Assembly (NCBI GenBank): GCA_020632695.1
Contig: JACKFB010000012.1
Span: forward strand, 1 to 64,000
From: Deltaproteobacteria bacterium
Lineage (GTDB): Bacteria; Myxococcota_A; UBA9042; PHBI01; JACKFB01
DNA length: 64,000 bases
Reading direction: 5' to 3'
Position numbers and translations under genes: made by a program. Below are positions 17,573-25,834 of the stretch, in pieces. The stretch's first letter is position 1, and every line of letters begins with the position of its first letter. Below the pieces are notes generated by a model. The model searched no databases and was not told the DNA's origin. It was given only the letters and a program-made list of their open reading frames with translations.

Positions 17573-18640
17573 ATGCATGCCTTCGCACGACGCCTGCCCG
17601 ACACGCTCTCGCCGAGAGCGATCTTCGAGCATCTCGACCGCTTCGTCATCGGTCAGGAGCGCGCCAAGCGCGCGCTCGCCATCGCAGCCTACAACCACAT
17701 GCGTCGCGTGGGCCTGCGCGGAGCACCCCGGCCGGCGGCGTCGGCGGGGCTGCTCAAGAAGTCCAACGTGCTGCTCATCGGGCCCACCGGCTGCGGCAAG
17801 ACGCACCTGGCGCGGCACCTTGCCACGGCGCTGGACGTCCCCTTCGCGGTGGTCGACGCGACCGAGTACACCGAGGCGGGTTACCACGGGCGCGACGTGG
17901 AGCAGATGGTGACCGAGCTGCTGCTCGCGGCCGACCAGGACGCCGAAGCGTGCGGGCGGGGCATCATCTTCATCGACGAGGTCGACAAGATCGCGCGGCG
18001 CACGCACGGAGCACACACCGGCGCGGGCGCACGCGACATCGGCGGCGAGGGCGTGCAGCAGAGCCTGCTCAAGCTGCTCGAGGGGCGCGAGGTCTTCGTG
18101 CCCTTGAGCCACGCGCAGGGCTTCGCCCGGCAGGACTTCGTGACGGTAGACACCACCGACATCCTCTTCATCTGCGCGGGGACCTTCTCCGACCTCCGCC
18201 CGGCGCCGGGCGAGGAGCGGGCGCTCGGGTTCAACCGCCGGGCATGCGGCGAGGGCGCGCCGGCCGCGCGAATCGGCGCGCGGGAGCTCTGCGAGTTCGG
18301 GATGTTGGCCGAGTTCGTCGGGCGGCTGCCGGTCATCGTCGAGTTGGAGCCGCTGGGCGAGGACGAGATGCTCGAGATCCTCACCACCCCGCCCGACAGC
18401 ATCGTGCGCGAGTTCCGCGAGCGACTGGCGCTGGACGGCGTCGCGGTCGAGTTCGAGACGGCGGCGCTGAGGCGGGTGGTCGAGCACGCCAACCGCCGGG
18501 GCCTGGGCGCGCGCGCGCTGCGAGGCATCCTGGAGGAGGTGATGGGCGACGTGATGTTCCGGGCGCCCGAGCTGGACGACGACCGCCTGCTCATCGACGA
18601 GGCCTTCGTCGTGGAGCAGCTCGCGGCGCTGAGCGGCTGA
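17573..18640 (+). CDS. ClpX-like AAA+ unfoldase lacking the zinc-binding domain
   Basis: The 355-residue protein aligns with the AAA+ body of ClpX but begins at the helix before FVIGQERAKRALAIAAYNH, with no N-terminal Cys4 zinc domain. Walker A is GPTGCGKT (residues 70-77), Walker B IIFIDEVDK (131-139), the arginine finger is R251 in FVGRLPV, and sensor 2 is GARALRGI (312-319). The pore-1 loop reads GYHG (103-106) instead of GYVG, the RKH loop is replaced by AQGFARQ, and the ClpP-docking IGF loop is LGF (218-220). The housekeeping clpX, normally next to clpP, is not in the window, so this is probably a paralogue with special substrates. It converges on alaS. Confidence 0.85.
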   Translation: MHAFARRLPDTLSPRAIFEHLDRFVIGQERAKRALAIAAYNHMRRVGLRGAPRPAASAGLLKKSNVLLIGPTGCGKTHLARHLATALDVPFAVVDATEYTEAGYHGRDVEQMVTELLLAADQDAEACGRGIIFIDEVDKIARRTHGAHTGAGARDIGGEGVQQSLLKLLEGREVFVPLSHAQGFARQDFVTVDTTDILFICAGTFSDLRPAPGEERALGFNRRACGEGAPAARIGARELCEFGMLAEFVGRLPVIVELEPLGEDEMLEILTTPPDSIVREFRERLALDGVAVEFETAALRRVVEHANRRGLGARALRGILEEVMGDVMFRAPELDDDRLLIDEAFVVEQLAALSG

Positions 18641-18696
18641 GCACCGGCCGCTTCCGCCGCCGAGCCCGCACGGCGCGCCTCGCGCCAGGCTCGCGC

Positions 18697-21366
18697 TCAG
18701 CCGGCCAGCGCCGCCTCGGCCGCCGCGTAGAAGGCGCGCACCGCCTCATCCACGCCGCCGACCTCGGTGCCGCCCGCCTGAGCGAGATCGGGCCGCCCGC
18801 CGCCCCGGCCGCCCACCAGCGGGGCGAGCTGTCCGACCAGCTTCCCGGCCGGCAGCCGTCCGCTCACCTCTGGCGTGGCGGCGACCAGCAGGCTGACCTT
18901 GTCGCCGTCGACCGCGACCAGCAGCAGCGCTCCCGAGCCGATGCGGCTGCGCAGGTCCTCACCCACGCTGCGCAGGTCGCGCCCGGGCACGCCGTCGAGC
19001 CGCAGCGCCGCGACGCGGTACTCCCCGATCTGCCGGGCGTGGCTCAGCTCGCTCGAGACGCGCGCCACCTGGGCGGCCGTCCTCGCGCTCTCCAGCTCCT
19101 GGGCCAGGGCCTTCCGGTCCTCCAGCAGCTTCTCCACCCGACCCACGATCTGCTCGGCGCTCACGTTCAGGCGCTCCGCCGTCGCTCGGAGCATGGCGTC
19201 ACGCGCCTGCACCCAGCGCACGGCGTCCATGCCGACCACCCCCTCCACGCGCCGCACGCCCGACGAGATCGCCTGCTCGTTGACGATCTTGAACAGGCCG
19301 ATGTCTCCGGTCGCGCGGACGTGCGTGCCGCCGCACAGCTCGGTCGAGTGACCACCCACGCGCAGCATGCGCACGGTGTCGCCGTACTTCTCCTCGAAGA
19401 ACGCGATGGCGCCCCGCGCGATCGCCTCGTCGAAGGGCAGCAGGTCGGTGTGCACCGGCTCGTTGGCCAGGATCAGCTCGTTGACCATCAGGTCGACGCG
19501 CGCGATCTCCTCCGGGGTCATCGCCCCGGAGTGGCTGAAGTCGAAGCGCAGCCGGTGCGGGCCGACCCAGGACCCCCGCTGGCGCACGTGCGGCCCCAAC
19601 ACCTCGCGCAGCGCGTGGTGCAAGAGGTGGGTCGCGCTGTGATGCTTGCGAGTACTCAACCTGGCGTCCGCGTCGACCTCGAGCCGGACCTCGACGCCTT
19701 CTCGCAGCGTCCCCTGCTCGACCGTGCCGACATGGACCACCAGGTCACCGAAGGGGCGCTGGGTGTCCTCGATCCGGACGCGCACCGGCGGCTCACCGGC
19801 GCCGGTGATGACGCCGACGTCGCCGATCTGGCCGCCGCTCTCGGCATAGAAGGGCGTCCGGCGTACGACGATCTCCACGCGCTGGCCGGTGGCGGCCTGC
19901 GGCACGCGCTGACCTTCCACCAGCAGCGCCGCGATGGCCGAGTCGGCGACGCCCGAGTCGTAGCCGACGAAGGTGGTCGACAGGCCCGACTCCACCAGCG
20001 CCTGGTACGCGCTCAGGTCGCCGGTGCCGAAACGGCTGGCGGCCCGCGCGCGCTCGCGCTGCTCGTTCATCGCCGTGTCGAAGCCCTCCTGGCTGAAGCG
20101 CAGGTCGTGGTCCTCGAGGATGAGCGCGGTCAGGTCGGGCGGGAAGCCGTGCGTGTCGTAGAGCTCGAACGCGACGCGGCCGTCGAGCACGCTCTCACCC
20201 GAGGCGCGTAGCCGCCCGATCTCCTCGTCCAGGCGCTTGATGCCCGCGTTGATCGTGCGCCCGAAGCGCTTCTCCTCCTCCAGCACGATGCGGTGCACCG
20301 TCTCGCGCCCGTCGCTCAGCTCGGGGTAGACGTCGCCCATCCGCTCGATGACGTGGGCCGTCGTGTCGACGAGGAAGGGCTCCTCGATGCCCAGGATCCT
20401 CCCGAACCGGATCGCGCGCCGCATGATCCTGCGCAGCACGTAGCCGCGCCCCTCGTTGTCGGGGTAGATGCCGTCGGCGATGAGGAAGGCGGCCGCCCGG
20501 CTGTGATCGGCGATCACCCGAAGCGCCGTGTCGGTCCGCTCATCGGCGCCGTACTTCACGCCGGCCCGCGCGGCGACCCGCTCCATGATCGGCATGAAGA
20601 GGTCGGTGCCGTAGTTCGAGGTGTGGCCCTGAAGCACGGCCGTGATGCGCTCGAGGCCCATGCCCGTGTCGATCGACGGCTTGGGCAGCGGCGTCAGGGT
20701 GCCGTCTTCGGACCGCTCGTACTGCATGAACACCAGGTTCCACAGCTCGAGGTAGCGGTTGTCGGCCGCGGGATCGCCGTAGGGGAGCTCGACGCCCCCC
20801 GACATCTCGGGGCCGAGGTCGATGTGGATCTCGGAGCAGGGGCCGCAGGGGCCGGTGTCACCCATGGCCCAGAAGTTCTGCGGATCCCGGTGGATGCGCG
20901 CCTCGGGGACGCCGATCTCATCGCTCCAGAGCGAGTAGGCCTCGGAGTCGTCGGGGTGGACGCTCACGTGGAGCTTCTCGGCCGGCACCCCCAGCACGCC
21001 GGTGAGGAACTCCCAGGCCATGCGGACGGCGCCCTCCTTGAAGTAGTCGCCGAAGCTGAAGTTGCCCAGCATCTCGAAGAGGGTGTGGTGCCGCGGCGTG
21101 CGCCCGACGTTCTCGAGGTCGTTGTGCTTTCCCGAGACGCGCAGGCAGCGCTGGCAGGACACCGCCCGCGGGTACTCGACCGGGCGAGCGCCCACGAAGA
21201 GGTCCTTGAACTGCACCATGCCCGCGTTGACGAAGTAGAGGGTCGGGTCGTCCGGCGGGATGAGGGCGTAGCTCTTCACCACGCGGTGGTCCCTGGCCGC
21301 GAAGAAGTCGAGGAAGGCGCGACGGATCTCGTGGGCGGTCTTCGGACGCTGGCTCTGCTCGGACAC
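18697..21366 (-). CDS. alaS: alanyl-tRNA synthetase
   Basis: The 889-residue product is full-length AlaRS. The catalytic domain begins EIRRAFLDFFAARDHRVV, with motif 2 near FEMLGNFSFGDYFKEGAV and motif 3 near DTGMGLERI (about residue 230). The editing domain carries the zinc site HHSATHLLHHAL (about 560) and ELCGGTHVRATGDIG (about 660). The C-terminal oligomerisation/C-Ala part ends GGRGGGRPDLAQAGG. The start is GTG at 21366 with GAAGGAG six bases upstream, which is far better than upstream alternatives. It has its own promoter at 21408-21435 and lies downstream of pilT on the same strand. Confidence 0.98.
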   Translation of the reverse strand: MSEQSQRPKTAHEIRRAFLDFFAARDHRVVKSYALIPPDDPTLYFVNAGMVQFKDLFVGARPVEYPRAVSCQRCLRVSGKHNDLENVGRTPRHHTLFEMLGNFSFGDYFKEGAVRMAWEFLTGVLGVPAEKLHVSVHPDDSEAYSLWSDEIGVPEARIHRDPQNFWAMGDTGPCGPCSEIHIDLGPEMSGGVELPYGDPAADNRYLELWNLVFMQYERSEDGTLTPLPKPSIDTGMGLERITAVLQGHTSNYGTDLFMPIMERVAARAGVKYGADERTDTALRVIADHSRAAAFLIADGIYPDNEGRGYVLRRIMRRAIRFGRILGIEEPFLVDTTAHVIERMGDVYPELSDGRETVHRIVLEEEKRFGRTINAGIKRLDEEIGRLRASGESVLDGRVAFELYDTHGFPPDLTALILEDHDLRFSQEGFDTAMNEQRERARAASRFGTGDLSAYQALVESGLSTTFVGYDSGVADSAIAALLVEGQRVPQAATGQRVEIVVRRTPFYAESGGQIGDVGVITGAGEPPVRVRIEDTQRPFGDLVVHVGTVEQGTLREGVEVRLEVDADARLSTRKHHSATHLLHHALREVLGPHVRQRGSWVGPHRLRFDFSHSGAMTPEEIARVDLMVNELILANEPVHTDLLPFDEAIARGAIAFFEEKYGDTVRMLRVGGHSTELCGGTHVRATGDIGLFKIVNEQAISSGVRRVEGVVGMDAVRWVQARDAMLRATAERLNVSAEQIVGRVEKLLEDRKALAQELESARTAAQVARVSSELSHARQIGEYRVAALRLDGVPGRDLRSVGEDLRSRIGSGALLLVAVDGDKVSLLVAATPEVSGRLPAGKLVGQLAPLVGGRGGGRPDLAQAGGTEVGGVDEAVRAFYAAAEAALAG

Positions 21367-21407
21367 GCGATGCTCCTTCGGCGCGACGAGGCGCCGTGAG
21401 ACGCGGG

Positions 21408-21435
21408 ATTCTGACAAGGGCTGGCGGCAGGTCAA
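21408..21435 (-). promoter_or_regulatory. promoter of alaS
   Basis: TTGACC (21435-21430) and CAGAAT (21413-21408) are 16 bp apart, about 42 bp before the alaS GTG. Confidence 0.5.
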
Positions 21436-21508
21436 CTGCTGAGTACGACAAGCGCCATCCGGTCGGGCGGGGGCGACCCGGTGTCCCGTCGCTGCTCTCC
21501 GGCCCCCG

Positions 21509-22582
21509 TCAGCCCCCGCCGATGCCCTCGAACTTCATGCGCAGATCGGCGGGGTTGGTGGCGTTGGCGAGGGCCTCCTCCTGGCTGATGCGCCCGGCCT
21601 TCCACAGCGCGTACAGGCCCTGGTCGAAGGTCTGCATCCCGTAGCTGCCCTGCCCCTGGGCGATGGCGTTGGGCAGCTCGTGGGTGCGGTTCGCGTCGGC
21701 GATGAGATCACGGATGAACTCGGTCTGGATGAGGATCTCGCACGCCGCGGCCCGCGCGCCGTCGACCGTGCGCACCAGGCGCTGGCTCACCACGGCCTTG
21801 AGGATCGAGGAGAGCTGGGTACGCACCTGGTCCTGCTGGTGCGGTGGGAAGAGGCCGATGATGCGGCTGATGGTCTCCATGGCGTCGACCGTGTGCAGCG
21901 TCGCGAGCACCAGATGTCCCGTCTCGGCCGCGTGCATCGCGGTCTCGACGGTCTCCAGGTCACGCAGCTCGCCGATGAGGATCACGTCGGGGTCCTGGCG
22001 CATGGCGGCCTTCAGCGCGCGACCGAAGCTGCGGGTGTCGCGCCCCACCTCGCGCTGGTTCACGACCGAGCGCCGGTCCTCGAAGGTGAACTCGATGGGG
22101 TCCTCGATGGTGAGGATGTGGCAGGCCCGGCTCTTGTTGATGTGCTCGATCATGGCGGCCAGCGTCGTCGACTTGCCGGAGCCGGTGGCCCCGGTGACGA
22201 CGATGAGACCGCGCTGGGCCATCGCCACCCGCGCCAGCACGGGCGGGAGCTTGAGCTCCTCGAAGCCGAGGACGCGCGGCGGGATGTGGCGCAGCACCAA
22301 CCCGACGCTGCCCCGCTGCTGGAAGGCGTTGACGCGGAAACGCCCGACCCCCTCGAGCACGTAGGCGAAGTCCGCCTCCTGGGTGGCGTTGAACTCGGCG
22401 ACCGCCTCTCGGCTGCCGAGCACCGCGAGCCAGCGGCTCAGCATGTCGGCGGTCACGGCCGGGACCCCCTTCTGGGTCACCATCACGCCGTCCTTCCGGA
22501 AGTAGGGCGGCTTGTCCACCTTGAGATGGATGTCCGAGATGCCGTGCTTCACCGCGAACAGCAGGATCTGGTCGATCTCCAT
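21509..22582 (-). CDS. pilT: type IV pilus retraction ATPase PilT
   Basis: The 357-residue product is a PilT/PilU-class secretion ATPase that powers pilus retraction at the inner membrane. It has the N-terminal PAS-like domain (GISDIHLKVDKPPYFRKDG), Walker A GATGSGKST (about residue 130), the Asp box RQDPDVILIGELRD, and the His box LATLHTVDAMETISRII. The C-terminal FIRDLIAD corresponds to the PilT-specific AIRNLIRE motif, favouring PilT over PilB. No pilin or pilC gene is nearby. It follows recA by 260 bp. Twitching or social gliding motility is implied. Confidence 0.92.
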   Translation of the reverse strand: MEIDQILLFAVKHGISDIHLKVDKPPYFRKDGVMVTQKGVPAVTADMLSRWLAVLGSREAVAEFNATQEADFAYVLEGVGRFRVNAFQQRGSVGLVLRHIPPRVLGFEELKLPPVLARVAMAQRGLIVVTGATGSGKSTTLAAMIEHINKSRACHILTIEDPIEFTFEDRRSVVNQREVGRDTRSFGRALKAAMRQDPDVILIGELRDLETVETAMHAAETGHLVLATLHTVDAMETISRIIGLFPPHQQDQVRTQLSSILKAVVSQRLVRTVDGARAAACEILIQTEFIRDLIADANRTHELPNAIAQGQGSYGMQTFDQGLYALWKAGRISQEEALANATNPADLRMKFEGIGGG

Positions 22583-22796
22583 CGTCGCTCACCGCTCTCC
22601 GCGTCGCTCGGGTCCTCCGGGCCCCACGTAGCAGGGCCCCCGGGCGAGCGAGCATATAGCGGTGACCGGACAAGTCGAGACCCGACGGGCACCGAGCGCC
22701 GCCTGTCCCGCAACACGGCGCTCGCTCGGGACGCTTCGCATCGCCGTCGCGCGCTGCGTGATCGCCGCCATCGTGATCGCCCCGGCGCGCGACCCG

Positions 22797-22824
22797 GCCG
22801 GGCGCCCCCACGGAGGCGCCCGGC
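22797..22824 (-). terminator. hairpin after recA
   Basis: GCCGGGCGCC (22797-22806) pairs perfectly with GGCGCCCGGC (22815-22824) around an 8-nt loop, starting 18 bp after the recA stop. No U tract follows, as is common in high-GC genomes. It probably ends or attenuates the recA transcript ahead of pilT. Confidence 0.55.
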
Positions 22825-22842
22825 GCGTCCGTCACATGGGCG

Positions 22843-23874
22843 TCAGGCCTCGGCCTGCGGCGCCATCGGAGTCTTCCCCAGGCCGTGCTTCTCGAGGATG
22901 GCCTCCTCGATGATGTTGGCCATCTCGGCGTTCTCCAAGAGCATCCGCTTGACGTTCTCGCGGCCCTGCCCCAGCCGCTCGCCCTTGTAGGAGAACCAGG
23001 AGCCCGACTTCTCGATGACGCCGAGGTCGGCGCCCATGTCCACCAGCGTCCCCTCCCGGCTCACGCCCTCGCCGTACATGATGTCGAACTCCACCTCACG
23101 GAAGGGGGGCGCCATCTTGTTCTTCACGACCTTGACGCGGGTCCGGTTGCCGATGACGTCGTTGCCGTCCTTGATGGCGCCGATCCGGCGGATGTCCAAC
23201 CGCACCGACGAGTAGAACTTCAGCGCGTTGCCGCCGGTCGTCGTCTCCGGGTTGCCGAACATGACGCCGATCTTCATGCGGATCTGGTTGATGAAGATCA
23301 CGCAGGTGTGGCTCTTCGAGATGGAGCCCGTGAGCTTGCGCAGCGCCTGGGACATGAGCCGCGCGTGCAGGCCCATGTGGCTGTCGCCCATCTCGCCCTC
23401 GATCTCCGCCTTGGGGACCAGCGCCGCGACCGAGTCGACCACGAGCACGTCGATGGCGTTCGACTTGACCAGCATGTCCGCGATCTCGAGCGCCTGCTCG
23501 CCAAAGTCGGGCTGCGAGATCAGCAGCTCATCGGTCTTCACGCCCAGCTTGCGTGCGTAGGTCACGTCGAGCGCGTGCTCGGCGTCGATGAAGGCGGCGA
23601 CGCCGCCCGCCTTCTGGGCGTTGGCCACCGCGTGCAGGGCGAGCGTGGTCTTGCCGGAGGACTCCGGGCCGTAGATCTCGACGATGCGGCCGCGCGGCAA
23701 GCCGCCGATGCCCAGGGCGATGTCCAGGCCGAGGGAGCCGGTGGAGATGGTCGGGATCTTGCCCCCGATCACGTCGTCGGCGCCGAGCCGCATGATGCTG
23801 CCCTTGCCGAACTGTCGCTCGATCGCCGACACGGTCAGATCGATCGTCTTGTCCTTGGTGCTGTCGCGACTCAT
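22843..23874 (-). CDS. recA: recombinase RecA
   Basis: The 343-residue protein is full-length RecA, the DNA strand-exchange ATPase that also triggers LexA self-cleavage. Walker A is GPESSGKT (residues 69-76). LVVDSVAALVPK is the Walker B region, INQIRMKIGVMFGNPETTTGGNALKF covers loop L2, and the N-terminal IERQFGKGSIMRLG forms the polymerisation helix. The acidic C-terminal tail is short. The ATG has GAGGA upstream. It is downstream of cinA on the same strand, the classical cinA-recA order, but has its own promoter in the 120-bp gap. Confidence 0.98.
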   Translation of the reverse strand: MSRDSTKDKTIDLTVSAIERQFGKGSIMRLGADDVIGGKIPTISTGSLGLDIALGIGGLPRGRIVEIYGPESSGKTTLALHAVANAQKAGGVAAFIDAEHALDVTYARKLGVKTDELLISQPDFGEQALEIADMLVKSNAIDVLVVDSVAALVPKAEIEGEMGDSHMGLHARLMSQALRKLTGSISKSHTCVIFINQIRMKIGVMFGNPETTTGGNALKFYSSVRLDIRRIGAIKDGNDVIGNRTRVKVVKNKMAPPFREVEFDIMYGEGVSREGTLVDMGADLGVIEKSGSWFSYKGERLGQGRENVKRMLLENAEMANIIEEAILEKHGLGKTPMAPQAEA

Positions 23875-23959
23875 CGTCGATCCTCACAGGCTGGGTAGGG
23901 GTCGGGGCCGCGGCGAGCAGCGCGATGGGGCGGTGGCTCGGCTCGCGTTCGTGTGGTGC

Positions 23960-24007
23960 AGTGTGCGGGTCACACTGAACACCTGTCAACCATATCATGC
24001 GTTCAGG
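23960..24007 (-). promoter_or_regulatory. recA promoter with possible LexA-type half-sites
   Basis: On the minus strand a perfect TTGACA (23989-23984) is followed after 18 bp by CACACT (23965-23960). The sequence GTTCAG occurs twice in opposite orientation: within the spacer (minus strand, 23980-23975) and at 24001-24006 on the plus strand at the end of cinA. The latter lies in a 17-bp match (14 of 17) to the Myxococcus recA/LexA consensus that ends GTTCAGS. SOS control is plausible but not shown. Confidence 0.45.
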
Positions 24008-25233
24008 TGGAGACGGACCATATCGAGGGCTGCGAAGGCGCTCACCACGCGGTTGCGCGCGCGATCGAAGGGCAGCCGCAGGGCCCGGTGGCGCGTGCCG
24101 TCCTCGCTGGCCAGGGCGATGTGCACGGTGCCCACCGGCTTGTCGGCGCTGCCGCCGCCGGGCCCGGCGATGCCGGTGATCGCCACGCCGAGCTGCGCGC
24201 CGGAGCCCGCGCGGATGCCTTCGGCCATGGCGCGGGCGCAGGCCTCGCTGACGGCGCCGTGCTCGGCCAGCAACGCCTCGCTCACGCCCAGGCGGCGCGT
24301 CTTCGCGTCGTTCGAGTAGGTGACGGCCGTCTCGACGAGGACCTCGGAGGCGCCCGGCACCTCGGTGATCATCGCGGTGGCCAGCCCGCCGGTGCAGCTC
24401 TCGGCGAGCGCCAGGGTGGCATGCGCGCCGGCGAGCGCCCGCACCACGGCCTCGGCCAGGCTGCCGCCTTGGGCCTCGCTGAAGACGATGGGGCCCAGCA
24501 GGCGCCGAACCTCGGTCGACAGCGCCTCGAGCCGGGCGCTTCGGACGCCGGCGTCGGGCTCGTCCACGTGCAGGGTCACCTGGATGGTGGGGAAGTGCGC
24601 GCGGTAGGCGACGTGCAGGTCTGGAGCGCGCGGCAGCGGCTCGAGGAGGGTCGCCACCTGGGACTCGGTCTTGCCGAAGGTCTTGAAGGTGTGGCTGGCC
24701 CGCGAGCCGGCGGGCACCCGCTGGGAAAGCCAGGGCAGCAGGTGGTCGGCGGCCAGCGCGTCGACCTCCAGCGGGACCCCGGGGAAGAAGAAGAAGGTGG
24801 TGCCGTCCACCTCCATCCGCACGCCGGGCGCCGTGCCCGCTCGGTTCTCCAGCGCCGACGCGCCCTCGGGGATCAGCGCCTGCCGGCGGTTGTTGGGGGT
24901 CATCGGATAGCCGCGGGAGGCGAAACGCTCACGGATGCGGGCGAGCGACGCTTCGTCCTCGCGGAGCTTGACCCCGGCGAAGGCCGCGGCGGCCTGCATG
25001 GTCACGTCGTCCTCGGTGGGCCCGAGTCCACCGGTGACCAGCACCAACGCGGCGCGGGACGCGGCCAGCGCCAGGGCCGCGGCGATCCGGGCCGGGTCGT
25101 CGCGCACGGTCTGGCCAGCCCCGAACCCGAGGCCCCGCGCGCGGAGCAGCGCCCCCAGGCGGGCCGTGTTGGTGTCGGCCAGATCGCCGTTGAGGAGCTC
25201 GTCGCCGATCGTGATGATCTCGGCGGCGATCAA
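23995..25233 (-). CDS. cinA: CinA-like competence/damage protein
   Basis: The 412-residue product has the two-domain CinA layout. Residues 1-170 form the MoeA/COG1058 domain (AEIITIGDELLNGDLADTN, then VTGGLGPTEDDVT) and the C-terminal 160 residues form the PncC-type NMN deamidase domain (LALAESCTGGLATAMITEVPGAS, then VAITGIAGPGGGSADKPVGTVHIA). The family hydrolyses ADP-ribose and deamidates NMN in pyridine-nucleotide salvage, and is often linked to recA. The start is TTG at 25233, overlapping the stop of the upstream secreted-protein gene as TTGA, which indicates translational coupling. Confidence 0.9.
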   Translation of the reverse strand: MIAAEIITIGDELLNGDLADTNTARLGALLRARGLGFGAGQTVRDDPARIAAALALAASRAALVLVTGGLGPTEDDVTMQAAAAFAGVKLREDEASLARIRERFASRGYPMTPNNRRQALIPEGASALENRAGTAPGVRMEVDGTTFFFFPGVPLEVDALAADHLLPWLSQRVPAGSRASHTFKTFGKTESQVATLLEPLPRAPDLHVAYRAHFPTIQVTLHVDEPDAGVRSARLEALSTEVRRLLGPIVFSEAQGGSLAEAVVRALAGAHATLALAESCTGGLATAMITEVPGASEVLVETAVTYSNDAKTRRLGVSEALLAEHGAVSEACARAMAEGIRAGSGAQLGVAITGIAGPGGGSADKPVGTVHIALASEDGTRHRALRLPFDRARNRVVSAFAALDMVRLHLNA

Positions 25234-25775
25234 GGCGTGGTCGAGCGCTTCGCGGTCGCGGCCACCTGGTCGGCCAGCGGCTGGATGTCAGCGCTCCCCT
25301 TGGGGCCCACGGCGGTCACGGTCACCATCACGCCCTCGGCGACCAGCGCGATCATCTCGACGCCGACCTCCCGGTCGTTCGCCGTGAGGGTGCCGGTCAG
25401 GCGACGCCCCTTGAAGCCGGCGGCGCGGCTCCAGTCGGCGCCCAGGTCGAGCGCGAGCTGGCTGCCCGTCTCCTTCGAGGCGCTGATGATGTTGTCGCGG
25501 ATGCGGTCCCAGGCCAGGTTCTCCACGCTCGCCGGCCCCTCCTCGATGGCGACCACCAGGAGCGCGAAGGGCACCGCCTTCTGCGGGTCGGGGGCGCGCT
25601 CGAGCACGGCGACCGCGGCGTCGCTGCGGGTCGCCTCCCAGGACGGCGCGTTCAGGGTGATCCCGCCGAGGGCCTGCAGCTTCAGCGGCTTGTCCAGGGG
25701 CGGCACCTCGGCCAGAGCGGCCAGCGGCGCCAACAGGACCAGCAGCGCGGTGAGCCGGGACATGGGCAGCTTCAT
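25230..25775 (-). CDS. secreted protein of unknown function
   Basis: The 181-residue product has a signal peptide (KLPMSRLTALLVLLAPLAALAEV) and a single alpha/beta domain containing ITLNAPSWEATRSDAAVAVLERAPDP, IRDNIISASKETGSQLALDLGADWSRAAGFKGRRLTGTL and GVMVTVTAVGPKGS. The pattern of short strands around a central helix resembles small periplasmic PsbP/DUF-like domains but I do not recognise the family. ATG at 25775 has GGAGAGGA upstream and begins the signal peptide. It lies between glgA (59-bp gap) and cinA (4-bp overlap). Confidence 0.65.
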   Translation of the reverse strand: MKLPMSRLTALLVLLAPLAALAEVPPLDKPLKLQALGGITLNAPSWEATRSDAAVAVLERAPDPQKAVPFALLVVAIEEGPASVENLAWDRIRDNIISASKETGSQLALDLGADWSRAAGFKGRRLTGTLTANDREVGVEMIALVAEGVMVTVTAVGPKGSADIQPLADQVAATAKRSTTP

Positions 25776-25834
25776 CGTGGTCCTCTCCGCTCGTGGGGGG
25801 TCGCCGTCGGTATCCCACGGCGACGGGGCCGCGA

